DNA of 8,382 nt, taken from the NCBI GenBank assembly GCA_945903675.1, contig CAMDOP010000131.1, forward strand, positions 1 through 8,382. The letters are read 5' to 3'. This stretch comes from Crenothrix polyspora. Lineage in GTDB: Bacteria > Pseudomonadota > Gammaproteobacteria > Methylococcales > Methylomonadaceae. The first letter of the stretch is position 1. Each line of letters begins with the position of its first letter. A model generated the notes under the pieces. It made no database searches. It was not told where the DNA came from and was given only the letters and a program-made list of their open reading frames with translations. A program made the translations under genes and the position numbers. Positions 1 to 6,123 of the stretch are shown here, piece by piece.

Positions 1-67
1 TTAATGCCTCATGCTCAATCAGCATCGCATCAACTAATGTCGTTTGTTGTAAGTTTTTCCACGCCAT
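1..67 (-). CDS. IS5-like transposase, N-terminal fragment (runs off window)
   Basis: This frame gives MAWKNLQQTTLVDAMLIEHE followed by AL, then leaves the window. A short N-terminus of the type MAWKxLxQxTLxDAxLxEH is what I associate with IS5-family DDE transposases, but the DDE catalytic region lies outside the window. The ATG at 67 is preceded by TAGGTAATTAAA, a weak ribosome binding site. The start lies about 80 bases inside the putative IS end, the usual layout for these elements. The true length and whether the gene is intact cannot be judged. Confidence 0.5.
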   Translation of the reverse strand, partial: MAWKNLQQTTLVDAMLIEHEAL

Positions 68-149
68 TTTAATTACCTAGTTCAGATGATTTTCTATGCT
101 CTATTATCTCATTTTTATGCGAATTTTTCTGGCTTCGTGCAAAGGTCTC
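1..149 (-). mobile_element. End of an IS5-like insertion sequence (partial)
   Basis: The minus strand begins at 149 with GAGACCTTTGCACGAAGCC, which resembles the terminal inverted repeat of IS5-family elements. About 80 bases inside it a transposase-like reading frame starts and runs off the left edge of the window. Only one end is visible, so neither the opposite inverted repeat nor the target duplication can be checked. The end position 149 is inferred from the GAGACC start. The family assignment rests on the end sequence and 22 transposase residues. Confidence 0.5.
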
Positions 150-891
150 GTTGTATTTAATATAATTTAAAATTGAATTAATACATACTTAACTTTACTT
201 GTTAACTGCAAATATTACATAAGCACTAATTTTTGAAGAGTTTTGAGAACTGCTAATAAAGATAAGCAATAACAGATAATCCAAAAATGGATGATTTGAA
301 TGCAATGATTCTTATGGACAATGTATTTTGGCATAAATAAATCCGCTAGATCATGTAATCTGGAGGTTTATGGTGCTTCTAAATAGCTAGGTTATGAGTG
401 GAATCTTTTGGAGTTAATGCAAAAAAACACTAATTATTCAGGAGCAGTTACGTATAAAGTTAATGGATATATAGCTGTTAGAACAAATTATCTTCAAACG
501 AGACAATCTTTCCTAACCAATGAAGAGAGATAACGATTAAGAAAGTTTTCAAAAAACTATATTTTATTGATTTATTAGGAAAAAATTTCTTAACTGGAGA
601 TTTTTTGTGTCTATATCATTCCGTTAATGCAGAGGTTTTACGCATTGTAAATGCGTATAATTTCAAGACAAATAGCCAAATCCGGTTAAAGCCACCGTTA
701 TTACTGACCCTACTCCCTAGCCTACTGTGCAGCGAAATGAATCACCGCTGAACGTAGTGTCGGAGTCGATCTTTATATACTCCATGCTCATAAAACTGAT
801 GGAAACCAGCCTCTAATAGTCACTGTCTAACTTATCCAATAAACACTTAACTCTGATCCGGATATATCACCTTTTATTTGCTGGTAAAGAA
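150..891. other. AT-rich region without a convincing gene
   Basis: About 740 bases lie between the IS end and the last gene of the cassette. On the plus strand a 38-codon frame (417-533) follows GGAGTTA, and another frame (721-816) is open after stops at 673 and 718. Neither is long enough to call, and both could be remnants of decayed genes. A perfect 8-bp hairpin sits at 639-657, and ATCCGGAT at 856-863 is palindromic. I see no clear intrinsic terminator for the minus-strand genes ending at 892, and no copy of the tRNA-Lys 3' end that would mark the other element junction. Confidence 0.6.
639..657. repeat. Perfect 8-bp inverted repeat with 3-base loop
   Basis: TACGCATT at 639-646 and AATGCGTA at 650-657 are exact reverse complements separated by GTA. 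No T-run follows on either strand, so it is not a standard terminator. It could be a protein-binding palindrome or a cruciform. It stands in an otherwise gene-free region. Confidence 0.6.
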
Positions 892-1098
892 CTAATCAAA
901 TCGTTTCATCATGGCCTTATAGTCACGAAACAAGGTATTCATTTCTCTGCAGATTGATCTTATGCCTCCCTTGTGAGCATTTCTTGATGATACCGCTTTA
1001 CCCTCTGGAGTTCTTGCGCCTGTGGACTTATCCCAAGGCTTCCAGTTCTGAATAAGCTCCGATTGCCTCGCCCGCTCCTCTTTTGTCCAGTGTCGCAT
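892..1098 (-). CDS. Conserved small basic protein, WKPWDKSTGARTPEGKA signature, function unknown
   Basis: This 68-aa protein is rich in Arg and Lys. Its core is W19-A35 (WKPWDKSTGARTPEGKA), followed by SRNAHKGG at 38-45. I associate a W.PW..STGP.TPEGKA..SRNA.KGG pattern with a family of small proteobacterial proteins of unknown function, from memory. The basic residues and glycines suggest nucleic-acid binding, but no known fold can be named. The ATG at 1098 follows GGAG with a 7-base spacer, a good ribosome binding site that lies inside the upstream gene. The gene overlaps the 3' end of its neighbour by 71 bases in another frame. It is the last gene of the four-gene cassette. Confidence 0.75.
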   Translation of the reverse strand: MRHWTKEERARQSELIQNWKPWDKSTGARTPEGKAVSSRNAHKGGIRSICREMNTLFRDYKAMMKRFD

Positions 1099-1612
1099 GT
1101 GGTAACTCCGTTAATAGTTCGTTCTGTTGTTTTTTATTATTTTCCGTGCGAGATGCAGACACAGCATTGTTGATCTGTTGGTTTCCTGTTGAGATGTTAG
1201 CTTGCTTGGCAAATATAACAGGTGGGTTTTTGATGGTCGATAGTGTTTCTAGTGTTGCTCGGCATTGGGATTGTGCCTTAAATGCCAGCTTCATAAAAGC
1301 CTCATAGTGTGGCATTTGTCCTTGAACTAGTGCCTTTTGTGCCAATTGGTTAAATAAAGCATCTAGCGTATGAGCTTGGCATAACAGCATTGCCTCAGGA
1401 CGAACCATACTGACATTAGCGGTTTGTTTTATTAATGTCTTGGTTAAGGCGGTAGCAGTCGTTTCAATTCCAGACTGCAATTTCTGATTAGTAAAAGCTG
1501 CTTGCACTTCAGGTCTTATTAGAGTTTGAGCGAACGTGCCATCTTCATCTAAAATCTGAGCAACTTGGACATTAGTTTTATCTGTAACTCGAAGTTTCTT
1601 TAGTACTGTCAT
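1028..1612 (-). CDS. Conserved protein with KNPPVIFAKQANI core, function unknown
   Basis: From the chosen start the protein has 194 residues and looks largely helical. It opens with a segment (LRVTDKTNVQVAQILDEDGT) that leads into IRPEVQAAF, then a middle helical part with MLLCQAHTLDALFNQLAQKA. A conserved-looking C-terminal core reads FKAQSQCRATLETLSTIKNP, then PVIFAKQANIS and a GNQQINN end, at residues 111-149. The tail is hydrophilic. I recognise this as a recurrent proteobacterial family without a known function and see no catalytic motif. A start at 1654 (208 aa) is possible, but 1612 has AGG at a 6-base spacing and 1654 has no clear ribosome binding site. It sits between the 60-aa gene and the 68-aa gene, and overlaps the latter by 71 bases. 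Confidence 0.75.
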   Translation of the reverse strand: MTVLKKLRVTDKTNVQVAQILDEDGTFAQTLIRPEVQAAFTNQKLQSGIETTATALTKTLIKQTANVSMVRPEAMLLCQAHTLDALFNQLAQKALVQGQMPHYEAFMKLAFKAQSQCRATLETLSTIKNPPVIFAKQANISTGNQQINNAVSASRTENNKKQQNELLTELPHATLDKRGAGEAIGAYSELEALG

Positions 1613-1663
1613 AAATAGCCTATGAAGTTTTCCATTGAAATAGTTCATTGACATACAAAACCA

Positions 1664-1846
1664 TTATCTGCAACTGACGTGAATCATATAATCAATTTCA
1701 ACGGGAGGTTCGGTAGTGTTATTTTTTTTCATCCATCCTTGAATTGCTTCTTCCTCAGTCTGCGATGGCAATTGAACAATAATTACTCTTTGCCGATTAA
1801 TGTTTAATGCTTCGAGAGTAGTAATTCGCCTCTCCAATATATTCAT
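1664..1846 (-). CDS. Small protein of unknown function, coupled to the DUF5681-like gene
   Basis: This 60-aa protein starts with a short helical stretch (MNILERRITTLEAL). A beta-like segment RVIIVQLPSQ follows, then TEEEAIQGWMKKN, which could form a helix, and a polar end. The N-terminus resembles the ending of a coiled coil. Its ATG overlaps the upstream stop as ATGA (1843-1846), and AGAGG lies 8 bases upstream, so the two genes are probably translationally coupled. I do not recognise the family with certainty. Small proteins with a VI(V/I)..-TEEEAI..W pattern do occur beside DUF5681-type genes in my recollection, which supports it being real despite its size. Confidence 0.65.
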   Translation of the reverse strand: MNILERRITTLEALNINRQRVIIVQLPSQTEEEAIQGWMKKNNTTEPPVEIDYMIHVSCR

Positions 1847-2244
1847 TTCTTCAGCCTCTCTAATATCTCTATTCTTTGTGTCAGTTCATCAATCTCGATG
1901 ATTTTTGATTGATGAGCCAATGCAGTAATTAACTGACTCCCAATATCTGGTGGAATATGGCCTGATAGAGTAGCTCTAATGATTTCATTGCCTTTCTCAG
2001 CGAGGGAGCCATTAACAGGCAAAGTAATAGCCATAGCTTGTGGCTTTAATGGTGGGCAGCACCTATCCAGCAATATTTTTGCAGCTGTAGTATCACCGGC
2101 TTTAGCTTGCTTAATGAGCGCTAATATTATCTCCGGCATATCTTCGACTATCGCTTTTCTTAATAAAGTGGCTGGGGTTTTATCTTTAGGCTTACCTTTA
2201 GGATTTCCAGATACGCCTGGTTGGAATTTAGTTGATGGTTTCAT
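1843..2244 (-). CDS. DUF5681-like protein
   Basis: The 133-aa protein begins with FQPGVSGNPKGKPKD at residues 7-21, the basic Gly/Pro signature of DUF5681 proteins. A helical segment with ILALIKQAKAGDTTAAKILL and DRCCPPLKP follows. The C-terminus (KIIEIDELTQRIEILERLKK) has heptad-like hydrophobic spacing and could form a coiled coil. DUF5681 proteins have no established biochemical role that I know of; the basic N-terminus is compatible with DNA or RNA binding. The frame is open from a GTG at 2301, but the ATG at 2244 has AGGA 9 bases upstream and puts the signature at the N-terminus as in the family. It is the first gene of the cassette, 123 bases after the primase gene. Confidence 0.8.
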   Translation of the reverse strand: MKPSTKFQPGVSGNPKGKPKDKTPATLLRKAIVEDMPEIILALIKQAKAGDTTAAKILLDRCCPPLKPQAMAITLPVNGSLAEKGNEIIRATLSGHIPPDIGSQLITALAHQSKIIEIDELTQRIEILERLKK

Positions 2245-2299
2245 CTGTTTGAGTCCTGTTCGTTTCAGATTTATTTTCGTGGAAATACGCTTACTAAGC

Positions 2300-2347
2300 A
2301 CCCGCTAAAATGGCTAAAATACCTTTAATGAATTTAGCGGTTTTAGC
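2300..2347. repeat. Inverted pair of GCTAAAA-NN-GCTAAA repeats after the primase gene
   Basis: GCTAAAATGGCTAAA at 2304-2318 faces TTTAGCGGTTTTAGC at 2333-2347. The arms pair 7+6 bases around a 2-base mismatch, with a 14-base loop. The right arm read on the minus strand is GCTAAAACCGCTAAATTC, identical over 18 bases to 3914-3931 inside the primase gene. There is no T-run, so an intrinsic terminator is unlikely. The pair lies in the gap between the primase stop and the cassette. Confidence 0.7.
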
Positions 2348-2367
2348 TGGTTCGTGGTCAGCATGTT

Positions 2368-4605
2368 TTACCAAAAAAATGGATTGATATGATATTCCGG
2401 CAAAGGAGGTCGACCTTTGTTTCCGGTAGCGTGTTTTCTCCGCATCATCAGCCAATGTTCTTCTATCAGCACACTGCAAGCTGCTTCAACTTCCTCTTTA
2501 TCCTTTAGTCCATGCCAACCTTTGTCATATATAACTTTGGTAGTAAATGGACTAACTACAATTCCGGACTTTATCTTTTCAGACAATCTCACTGCCGCCT
2601 CATGCGCTGGACTCTCAGTCATTGCATAAATGCGTCTTGCGTGTGATTCTAGATAGATACACCACTGAACGGCTAACATAGCAGCCTGAGCCGATACTTG
2701 ACCTCGTGCCTTACCATCAGCAATATCTATGCAATGGAATATCAGAGCTAACGAGGGCATCAGAGAACGAAATTTCCCGAAATGTTCGACCATTAATGGG
2801 TTACTTTCTTGTTGAATCTTGACAGTTTGCAGTTCAGTTAGCCATTCATTGAATATCACCTGTGCAGTTTTATCAAAACGAAAGTAAGGTCTATCGTCAT
2901 ATTCAGATTGAACTGCACCATATTCGATAAAATCCAACTCAGCCAGTGCCTTTACAATATCGAAGGCACGTGCCTTTTCAGTCTTATTCGGCAGGGTGTC
3001 GACTAACTTCCAGGACTCTGGCTCATCAGGCCACACCGCCAGTTGTAAGCGTTGCATAAGTCCATCATTACTGCCATTCTGAGCTTGATAGAGATACCGC
3101 CTTAACTTATCGGGCTGTATACCGCCCAAAAGACTAATACAGATGTTTGGCGCTTCAGTTAAGCCTCTGCCAATTTTATAGTCAGTATAGGAACCATTAC
3201 CGTTCCAGCCTTCAAGAAAATAAGCGCGTTCATCAGCACCATCTTCTCGATCCCATTTAACTAACAGTGCGGTTAATTCATCTCTGAAGGTTAGTAATCC
3301 TCTTGGATTCTGATTCTGAAGAACAGTCATCGACTGAACAGATGTTTCATTGGTTTTGAATAGTCGGCGGGTAGCTTCAGGTATGGCGTTCTCAGATAGT
3401 TCTAAGAAATCATTTTTTATCTTTTGCAGGTCATCACCTTTCACTACGCCATCTTTACCTTTACCCTTCGCTACTTTAGATAACTGCCCCTTTACATCAT
3501 CCATCATAGCTTTGTTTGCTAAACTATCGAACTCATCACTGACCTTGTCTAACTCAAACTTAGCGCCATATTCAGCTTGCAAGCGTTCCAGTAACTGCAT
3601 TGGCTCTTTCATGCTGGGTGATTTCAGCACTACCGATGGGCGTCCAATGGCTGCACCCCATACATTAGGTATAATCTCCCAATCATCCAGCTTTTTAGGT
3701 CTGATACCGCACCCAGCACCAATGATTGAACCAGTAATCACAATGCTCGATATGGCAGCAAAGTCTGGAGGTGTTTGCATACGGTAACTCACATCGGCCA
3801 ACCAAGGTCGAAAGGGGGCAGGTATTAAATCAGCTTCCAATGTTTGGACGGGGGGCGTTTTGGTTTCAATATCATTTGGTTTTTCCCAGTCAAAATCACT
3901 AGAGTGTGAACCCGCTAAAACCGCTAAATTCCATTCTTCAGGTACAGATTCAGCTTTGTGAATCTCAATCCGTAACTTTTCTTTTAATGGCTCGTGTAGA
4001 TTGACAGCAATAGGCGCGTAACCGTCCCAGTTATCAACCCAACCTTGCAACCAGTCTACTATGTCGCCTTTGTCGGGTAACTCATTCAGTCGCAATATTT
4101 TGACCTGTGGTGGCTCTGTTAATGCTAGCAATGAGACGTAAACATCTTTTATATAATCCTCACCCGCTTGATCTGTATCAGGTAATAGATAAACCAACTT
4201 ATAGCCATTCAACGGTATCCAGTCCGCTTGTTTAGCAGCCTTAGAACCACCTAAACTGGTAACAGCTGTTATGCCTATGCTTTGCAGAGCAGTAGCTGAT
4301 TTCTCACCCTCAACGATAAATACCGCTTTATCTTTTGCATGGCCAGCCAACTTATCTAAACCAAATAGAGGACGGGGGTTTAACTCTATACCTGCAATCC
4401 AGTTTTCCCCATTACGCTTGAAGAAAGGAACAATATCTTTTTTACCGTTCTTATCCAGATACCTGCCAACAACCCCGAAGAGCGCGCCATCCATAGCGCA
4501 ATAGTTCCAAGCATGTACTAAGGGTTTGCCCTGAAAGCTTTGTGGGATATCAATAGGATTCACAAAGCCTATATTGGCATGAAATGGTGCTGGTAAAAGG
4601 CTCAT
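2368..4605 (-). CDS. Toprim-DUF3987 replication protein (primase/helicase-like, lacks its own zinc finger)
   Basis: This 745-aa protein is probably the main replication protein of the element. Residues 90-150 form a Toprim domain: FIVEGEKSA with the catalytic Glu at 99, and LLPDTDQAGED with the DxD acidic pair at 143 and 145. A hydrophilic linker (about 200-262) contains NLAVLAG, encoded by a repeat that recurs after the gene. From about 263 the protein matches DUF3987, with the degenerate P-loop-like GRPSVVLKSP at 321-330. The CHC2 zinc finger normally fused in front of Toprim is supplied by the gene just upstream. The ATG at 4605 overlaps that gene's stop as ATGA and follows GGGG at a good distance; a GTG at 4617 is the alternative. 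Primase activity is inferred from domains only. Confidence 0.88.
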   Translation of the reverse strand: MSLLPAPFHANIGFVNPIDIPQSFQGKPLVHAWNYCAMDGALFGVVGRYLDKNGKKDIVPFFKRNGENWIAGIELNPRPLFGLDKLAGHAKDKAVFIVEGEKSATALQSIGITAVTSLGGSKAAKQADWIPLNGYKLVYLLPDTDQAGEDYIKDVYVSLLALTEPPQVKILRLNELPDKGDIVDWLQGWVDNWDGYAPIAVNLHEPLKEKLRIEIHKAESVPEEWNLAVLAGSHSSDFDWEKPNDIETKTPPVQTLEADLIPAPFRPWLADVSYRMQTPPDFAAISSIVITGSIIGAGCGIRPKKLDDWEIIPNVWGAAIGRPSVVLKSPSMKEPMQLLERLQAEYGAKFELDKVSDEFDSLANKAMMDDVKGQLSKVAKGKGKDGVVKGDDLQKIKNDFLELSENAIPEATRRLFKTNETSVQSMTVLQNQNPRGLLTFRDELTALLVKWDREDGADERAYFLEGWNGNGSYTDYKIGRGLTEAPNICISLLGGIQPDKLRRYLYQAQNGSNDGLMQRLQLAVWPDEPESWKLVDTLPNKTEKARAFDIVKALAELDFIEYGAVQSEYDDRPYFRFDKTAQVIFNEWLTELQTVKIQQESNPLMVEHFGKFRSLMPSLALIFHCIDIADGKARGQVSAQAAMLAVQWCIYLESHARRIYAMTESPAHEAAVRLSEKIKSGIVVSPFTTKVIYDKGWHGLKDKEEVEAACSVLIEEHWLMMRRKHATGNKGRPPLPEYHINPFFW
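3910..3931 (+). repeat. Copy of the GCTAAAACCGCTAAATTC repeat inside the primase gene
   Basis: The 18 bases at 3914-3931 are identical to the minus strand of 2330-2347, and ACCCGCTAAAA at 3910-3920 also occurs at 2300-2310. In the primase frame the repeat encodes NLAVLAG, in the linker between the Toprim and DUF3987 domains. The shared sequence extends to 23 of 24 bases if the adjoining GGTTC is included. Confidence 0.75.
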
Positions 4606-4901
4606 AACAGACCCCACTCTGAGGATAACTTTGCTATTGCATTACTAAATGACAGGTTGTGTAAAAGCATGGTGAAACTGACAACGTCCCCACCATGAGC
4701 GCCACAACTAAAGCACTTGAAACCGCCTGTTGCAAGATTAACCCAAAAACTACCAGCCTTGGTATCTGAGTGGAAAGGACATAAACCACCATCATTCCAG
4801 CAATTCTTTTTGAATATTAAGTTAGGTAACTCATAGTTATAAAAGTCATGTGGGATAATGTTAATTTTAATTTTCTCAATGAGCTGGTTATGATTAAGCA
4901 T
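4602..4901 (-). CDS. CHC2-type zinc-finger protein, primase N-terminal domain as a separate gene
   Basis: The 99-aa protein carries a CHC2 zinc ribbon of the DnaG type: CPFH (C41, H44) and CFSC (C63, C66), with SFWVN and GGFKCFSCGAHGGDVVSF in the usual positions. In DnaG-like primases this domain binds single-stranded DNA and helps choose the start site. Here it stops after about 99 residues, and the Toprim part is encoded by the next gene. ATGA coupling between the two suggests they work as one complex. The ATG at 4901 has GGGAGG 6 bases upstream; an ATG at 4904 and a more distal start at 4928 are less well spaced. Its first bases overlap the preceding gene by 8. Confidence 0.88.
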   Translation of the reverse strand: MLNHNQLIEKIKINIIPHDFYNYELPNLIFKKNCWNDGGLCPFHSDTKAGSFWVNLATGGFKCFSCGAHGGDVVSFTMLLHNLSFSNAIAKLSSEWGLL

Positions 4902-5151
4902 CATTAACCTCCCATAAAGGATTGACATGAGCTAATCGTGTAAACTCAATGTGTGCGCTTTTTCTATATTTTTGTATAGCTAGCAACTTCTGCTGCAAAG
5001 ACAGTGGATCTTCAACCTCCTCGCTCAGCAGGATATATCCGCTCTTAGTTTGCGCGACAATCCCATAAAGCTCTACAGGTTCAGTATCCCAAATTCTCAG
5101 TGGTTCAATTTCTTCAATATTTTCATATTGGTGATTTAATGGCTTGCTCAT
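4894..5151 (-). CDS. Small acidic protein of unknown function in the replication operon
   Basis: This 85-aa protein is acidic in its first two thirds (ENIEEIEPLRIWDTEPVELY), with a beta-like region GIVAQTKSGYILLSEEV, then a helical stretch rich in Gln, Leu and Lys, and ends near NPLWEV. I recognise no domain. Its ATG overlaps the stop of the DNA-binding protein gene as ATGA, and its own stop overlaps the CHC2 gene by 8 bases. It is therefore almost certainly co-translated with the replication genes. A role as a small accessory or regulatory factor for the primase pair is possible but rests only on position. Confidence 0.7.
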   Translation of the reverse strand: MSKPLNHQYENIEEIEPLRIWDTEPVELYGIVAQTKSGYILLSEEVEDPLSLQQKLLAIQKYRKSAHIEFTRLAHVNPLWEVNDA

Positions 5152-5366
5152 TTCGCCACCACCTTGTTTTGTGATTGAATCCAGCTAAAAAAGAGATTTT
5201 CATCAATCAGAACCTTTCTTCCAATCCTGACTATTGCGCCTGATTTAGCAAGGCCGTTTGTGAACTCGTTGAAAATAAGAGAACGTATTCCACCCTTATT
5301 AAATGCGGCGTGCTTGGCTGTAAATTGTTGGACTGTTAAATAAGCCCATGCTGTTTGATTTGTCAT
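5148..5366 (-). CDS. Small excisionase/AlpA-like DNA-binding protein
   Basis: The 72-aa protein reads AYLTVQQFTAKHAAFNKGGI near its N-terminus and ends in RIGRKVLIDENLFFSWI (residues 47-63). An LTV.QF opening, an internal helix and an R.GRK..IDE..F..W end is typical of short MerR/excisionase-like winged-helix proteins carried by islands and satellite phages. The expected role is binding near att or promoter sites to steer excision or to switch on the replication genes. The ATG at 5366 has AGG 9 bases upstream and was preferred over an in-frame GTG at 5396 without a clear ribosome binding site. It heads the operon, just after the repeat-rich intergenic region that it may bind. Excisionase function is inferred. 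Confidence 0.75.
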   Translation of the reverse strand: MTNQTAWAYLTVQQFTAKHAAFNKGGIRSLIFNEFTNGLAKSGAIVRIGRKVLIDENLFFSWIQSQNKVVAK

Positions 5367-5390
5367 TTCTAATTGCCTATTGTGTTGTGC

Positions 5391-5407
5391 TTTCACGCTT
5401 TGTGAAA
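5391..5407. promoter_or_regulatory. Perfect 6-bp inverted repeat upstream of the DNA-binding protein gene
   Basis: TTTCAC at 5391-5396 and GTGAAA at 5402-5407 are exact reverse complements with a 5-base spacer. The pair lies 25-41 bases upstream of the chosen start at 5366, in the expected promoter or leader region. It could be an operator. It is short and could occur by chance. Confidence 0.35.
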
Positions 5408-5435
5408 ACTTCGAGGTAATTAGAACTGGTTGATG

Positions 5436-5497
5436 TAGTGGGCTGTCATCAGTGGGTAGGTGGGCTTTATTTACTACCCACTGTACCCACTACTGAT
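5436..5497. promoter_or_regulatory. Cluster of AGTGGG(TA) repeats with a perfect 10-bp inverted repeat
   Basis: CAGTGGGTAG at 5450-5459 and CTACCCACTG at 5474-5483 form a perfect 10-bp inverted repeat with a 14-base spacer. Two further units flank it: AGTGGG at 5437-5442 and CCCACT at 5486-5491. Thus four AGTGGG cores, two on each strand, fall within 55 bases, between the 207-aa gene and the replication operon. This position suits an operator for the excisionase-like protein or a replication origin with iterons recognised by the primase complex. No T-run follows the hairpin, so a standard terminator is less likely. Confidence 0.6.
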
Positions 5498-5499
5498 TT

Positions 5500-6123
5500 T
5501 TAGAGGTATTTTTCTTTATCTTGCATACTAATTAATTCACGTCTATTAGCTTCTTGCCATGCTTGTTTAAACCCGTCAGGTGTAAACAGAGCTGTAATTT
5601 TCAGGCACTCTATTTTAATGGCCGCTTTGCCTCCTTCTGGAATAGCCATTAAATCAACATAATTTAACTGTTTGGCAATTTTACAAATTGAATCTATCTG
5701 ATTGTTTCGTCTGCCCTTCGGTTCTGTTTCTGCATGATTGATTAGGGCCGGCGACTCTATTTGTACTAAAGATTTTAGAAGCTCAGTTTGTGCAAAACCT
5801 TCCTGCTGGATTAGTGCTACTAAGTCTTGTGGGTTAATCTTCCAAGTATTCAATAACGATTCCATACCTGCTTGATAGTCACCTTTAAGGTCAGGGTAAA
5901 CTAAAGCATCAAGGATGTCTTTGCCGCGCTGAAGCTCGCCACATTCATAAAAAGGTAACTCACCCTCTATCATCCAGTAATCTAGAATAGCTGTAACCGA
6001 ACTGGCTTGAGTGTATGTAGATAATGTATCCTTCCTAGATAGATAATTAACTGCCCAATCCATGAAATCTGGGTGTTCTTCTAGTTCCTCAATCACCTCA
6101 TTAAGTGTTAGTGACTTACCCAT
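5500..6123 (-). CDS. Unknown protein translationally coupled to the integrase
   Basis: This 207-aa acidic protein has no domain I can name. The N-terminal half is helical (LTLNEVIEELEEHPDFMDWA, then a DILDALVYPDLKG segment). The C-terminal half (EPKGRRNNQIDSICKIAKQL onwards, residues about 133-207) looks like the conserved part: IPEGGKAAIKIECL, LFTPDGFKQAWQEANRR and a final KEKYL. I associate this C-terminal pattern with uncharacterised proteins of prophages and islands, from memory. The ATG at 6123 overlaps the integrase stop as TAATG and follows GGGGGA, so coupling is likely. Its constant link to an integrase would suit a role in recombination control, but that is inference. Confidence 0.75.
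   Translation of the reverse strand: MGKSLTLNEVIEELEEHPDFMDWAVNYLSRKDTLSTYTQASSVTAILDYWMIEGELPFYECGELQRGKDILDALVYPDLKGDYQAGMESLLNTWKINPQDLVALIQQEGFAQTELLKSLVQIESPALINHAETEPKGRRNNQIDSICKIAKQLNYVDLMAIPEGGKAAIKIECLKITALFTPDGFKQAWQEANRRELISMQDKEKYL

Noticed and set aside
417..533. 38-codon plus-strand frame after GGAGTTA
   Set aside because: Too short, the ribosome binding site is only 3 bases from the ATG, and the protein resembles nothing I know. Kept only as a remark in the intergenic entry.
1979..2308. 109-aa plus-strand frame opposite the DUF5681-like gene
   Set aside because: Antisense shadow of a gene with a recognisable family signature, without a convincing start site of its own.
2304..2347. 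The inverted repeat after the primase gene as an intrinsic terminator
   Set aside because: Stems are AT-rich and interrupted, and no T-run follows on the minus strand.
2294..2479. 61-aa minus-strand frame overlapping the end of the primase gene, ending in AKTAKFIKGILAILAGA
   Set aside because: It needs a TTG start and has no ribosome binding site; most of it lies out of frame inside the primase gene. Its curious C-terminus is the translation of the inverted repeat.
3350..3787. 145-aa plus-strand frame opposite the primase gene
   Set aside because: Antisense to the DUF3987 domain, with no recognisable domain.
5450..5483. The 10-bp inverted repeat as a terminator of the integrase operon
   Set aside because: A 14-base loop and no T-run on either side; the surrounding extra AGTGGG units fit protein binding better.
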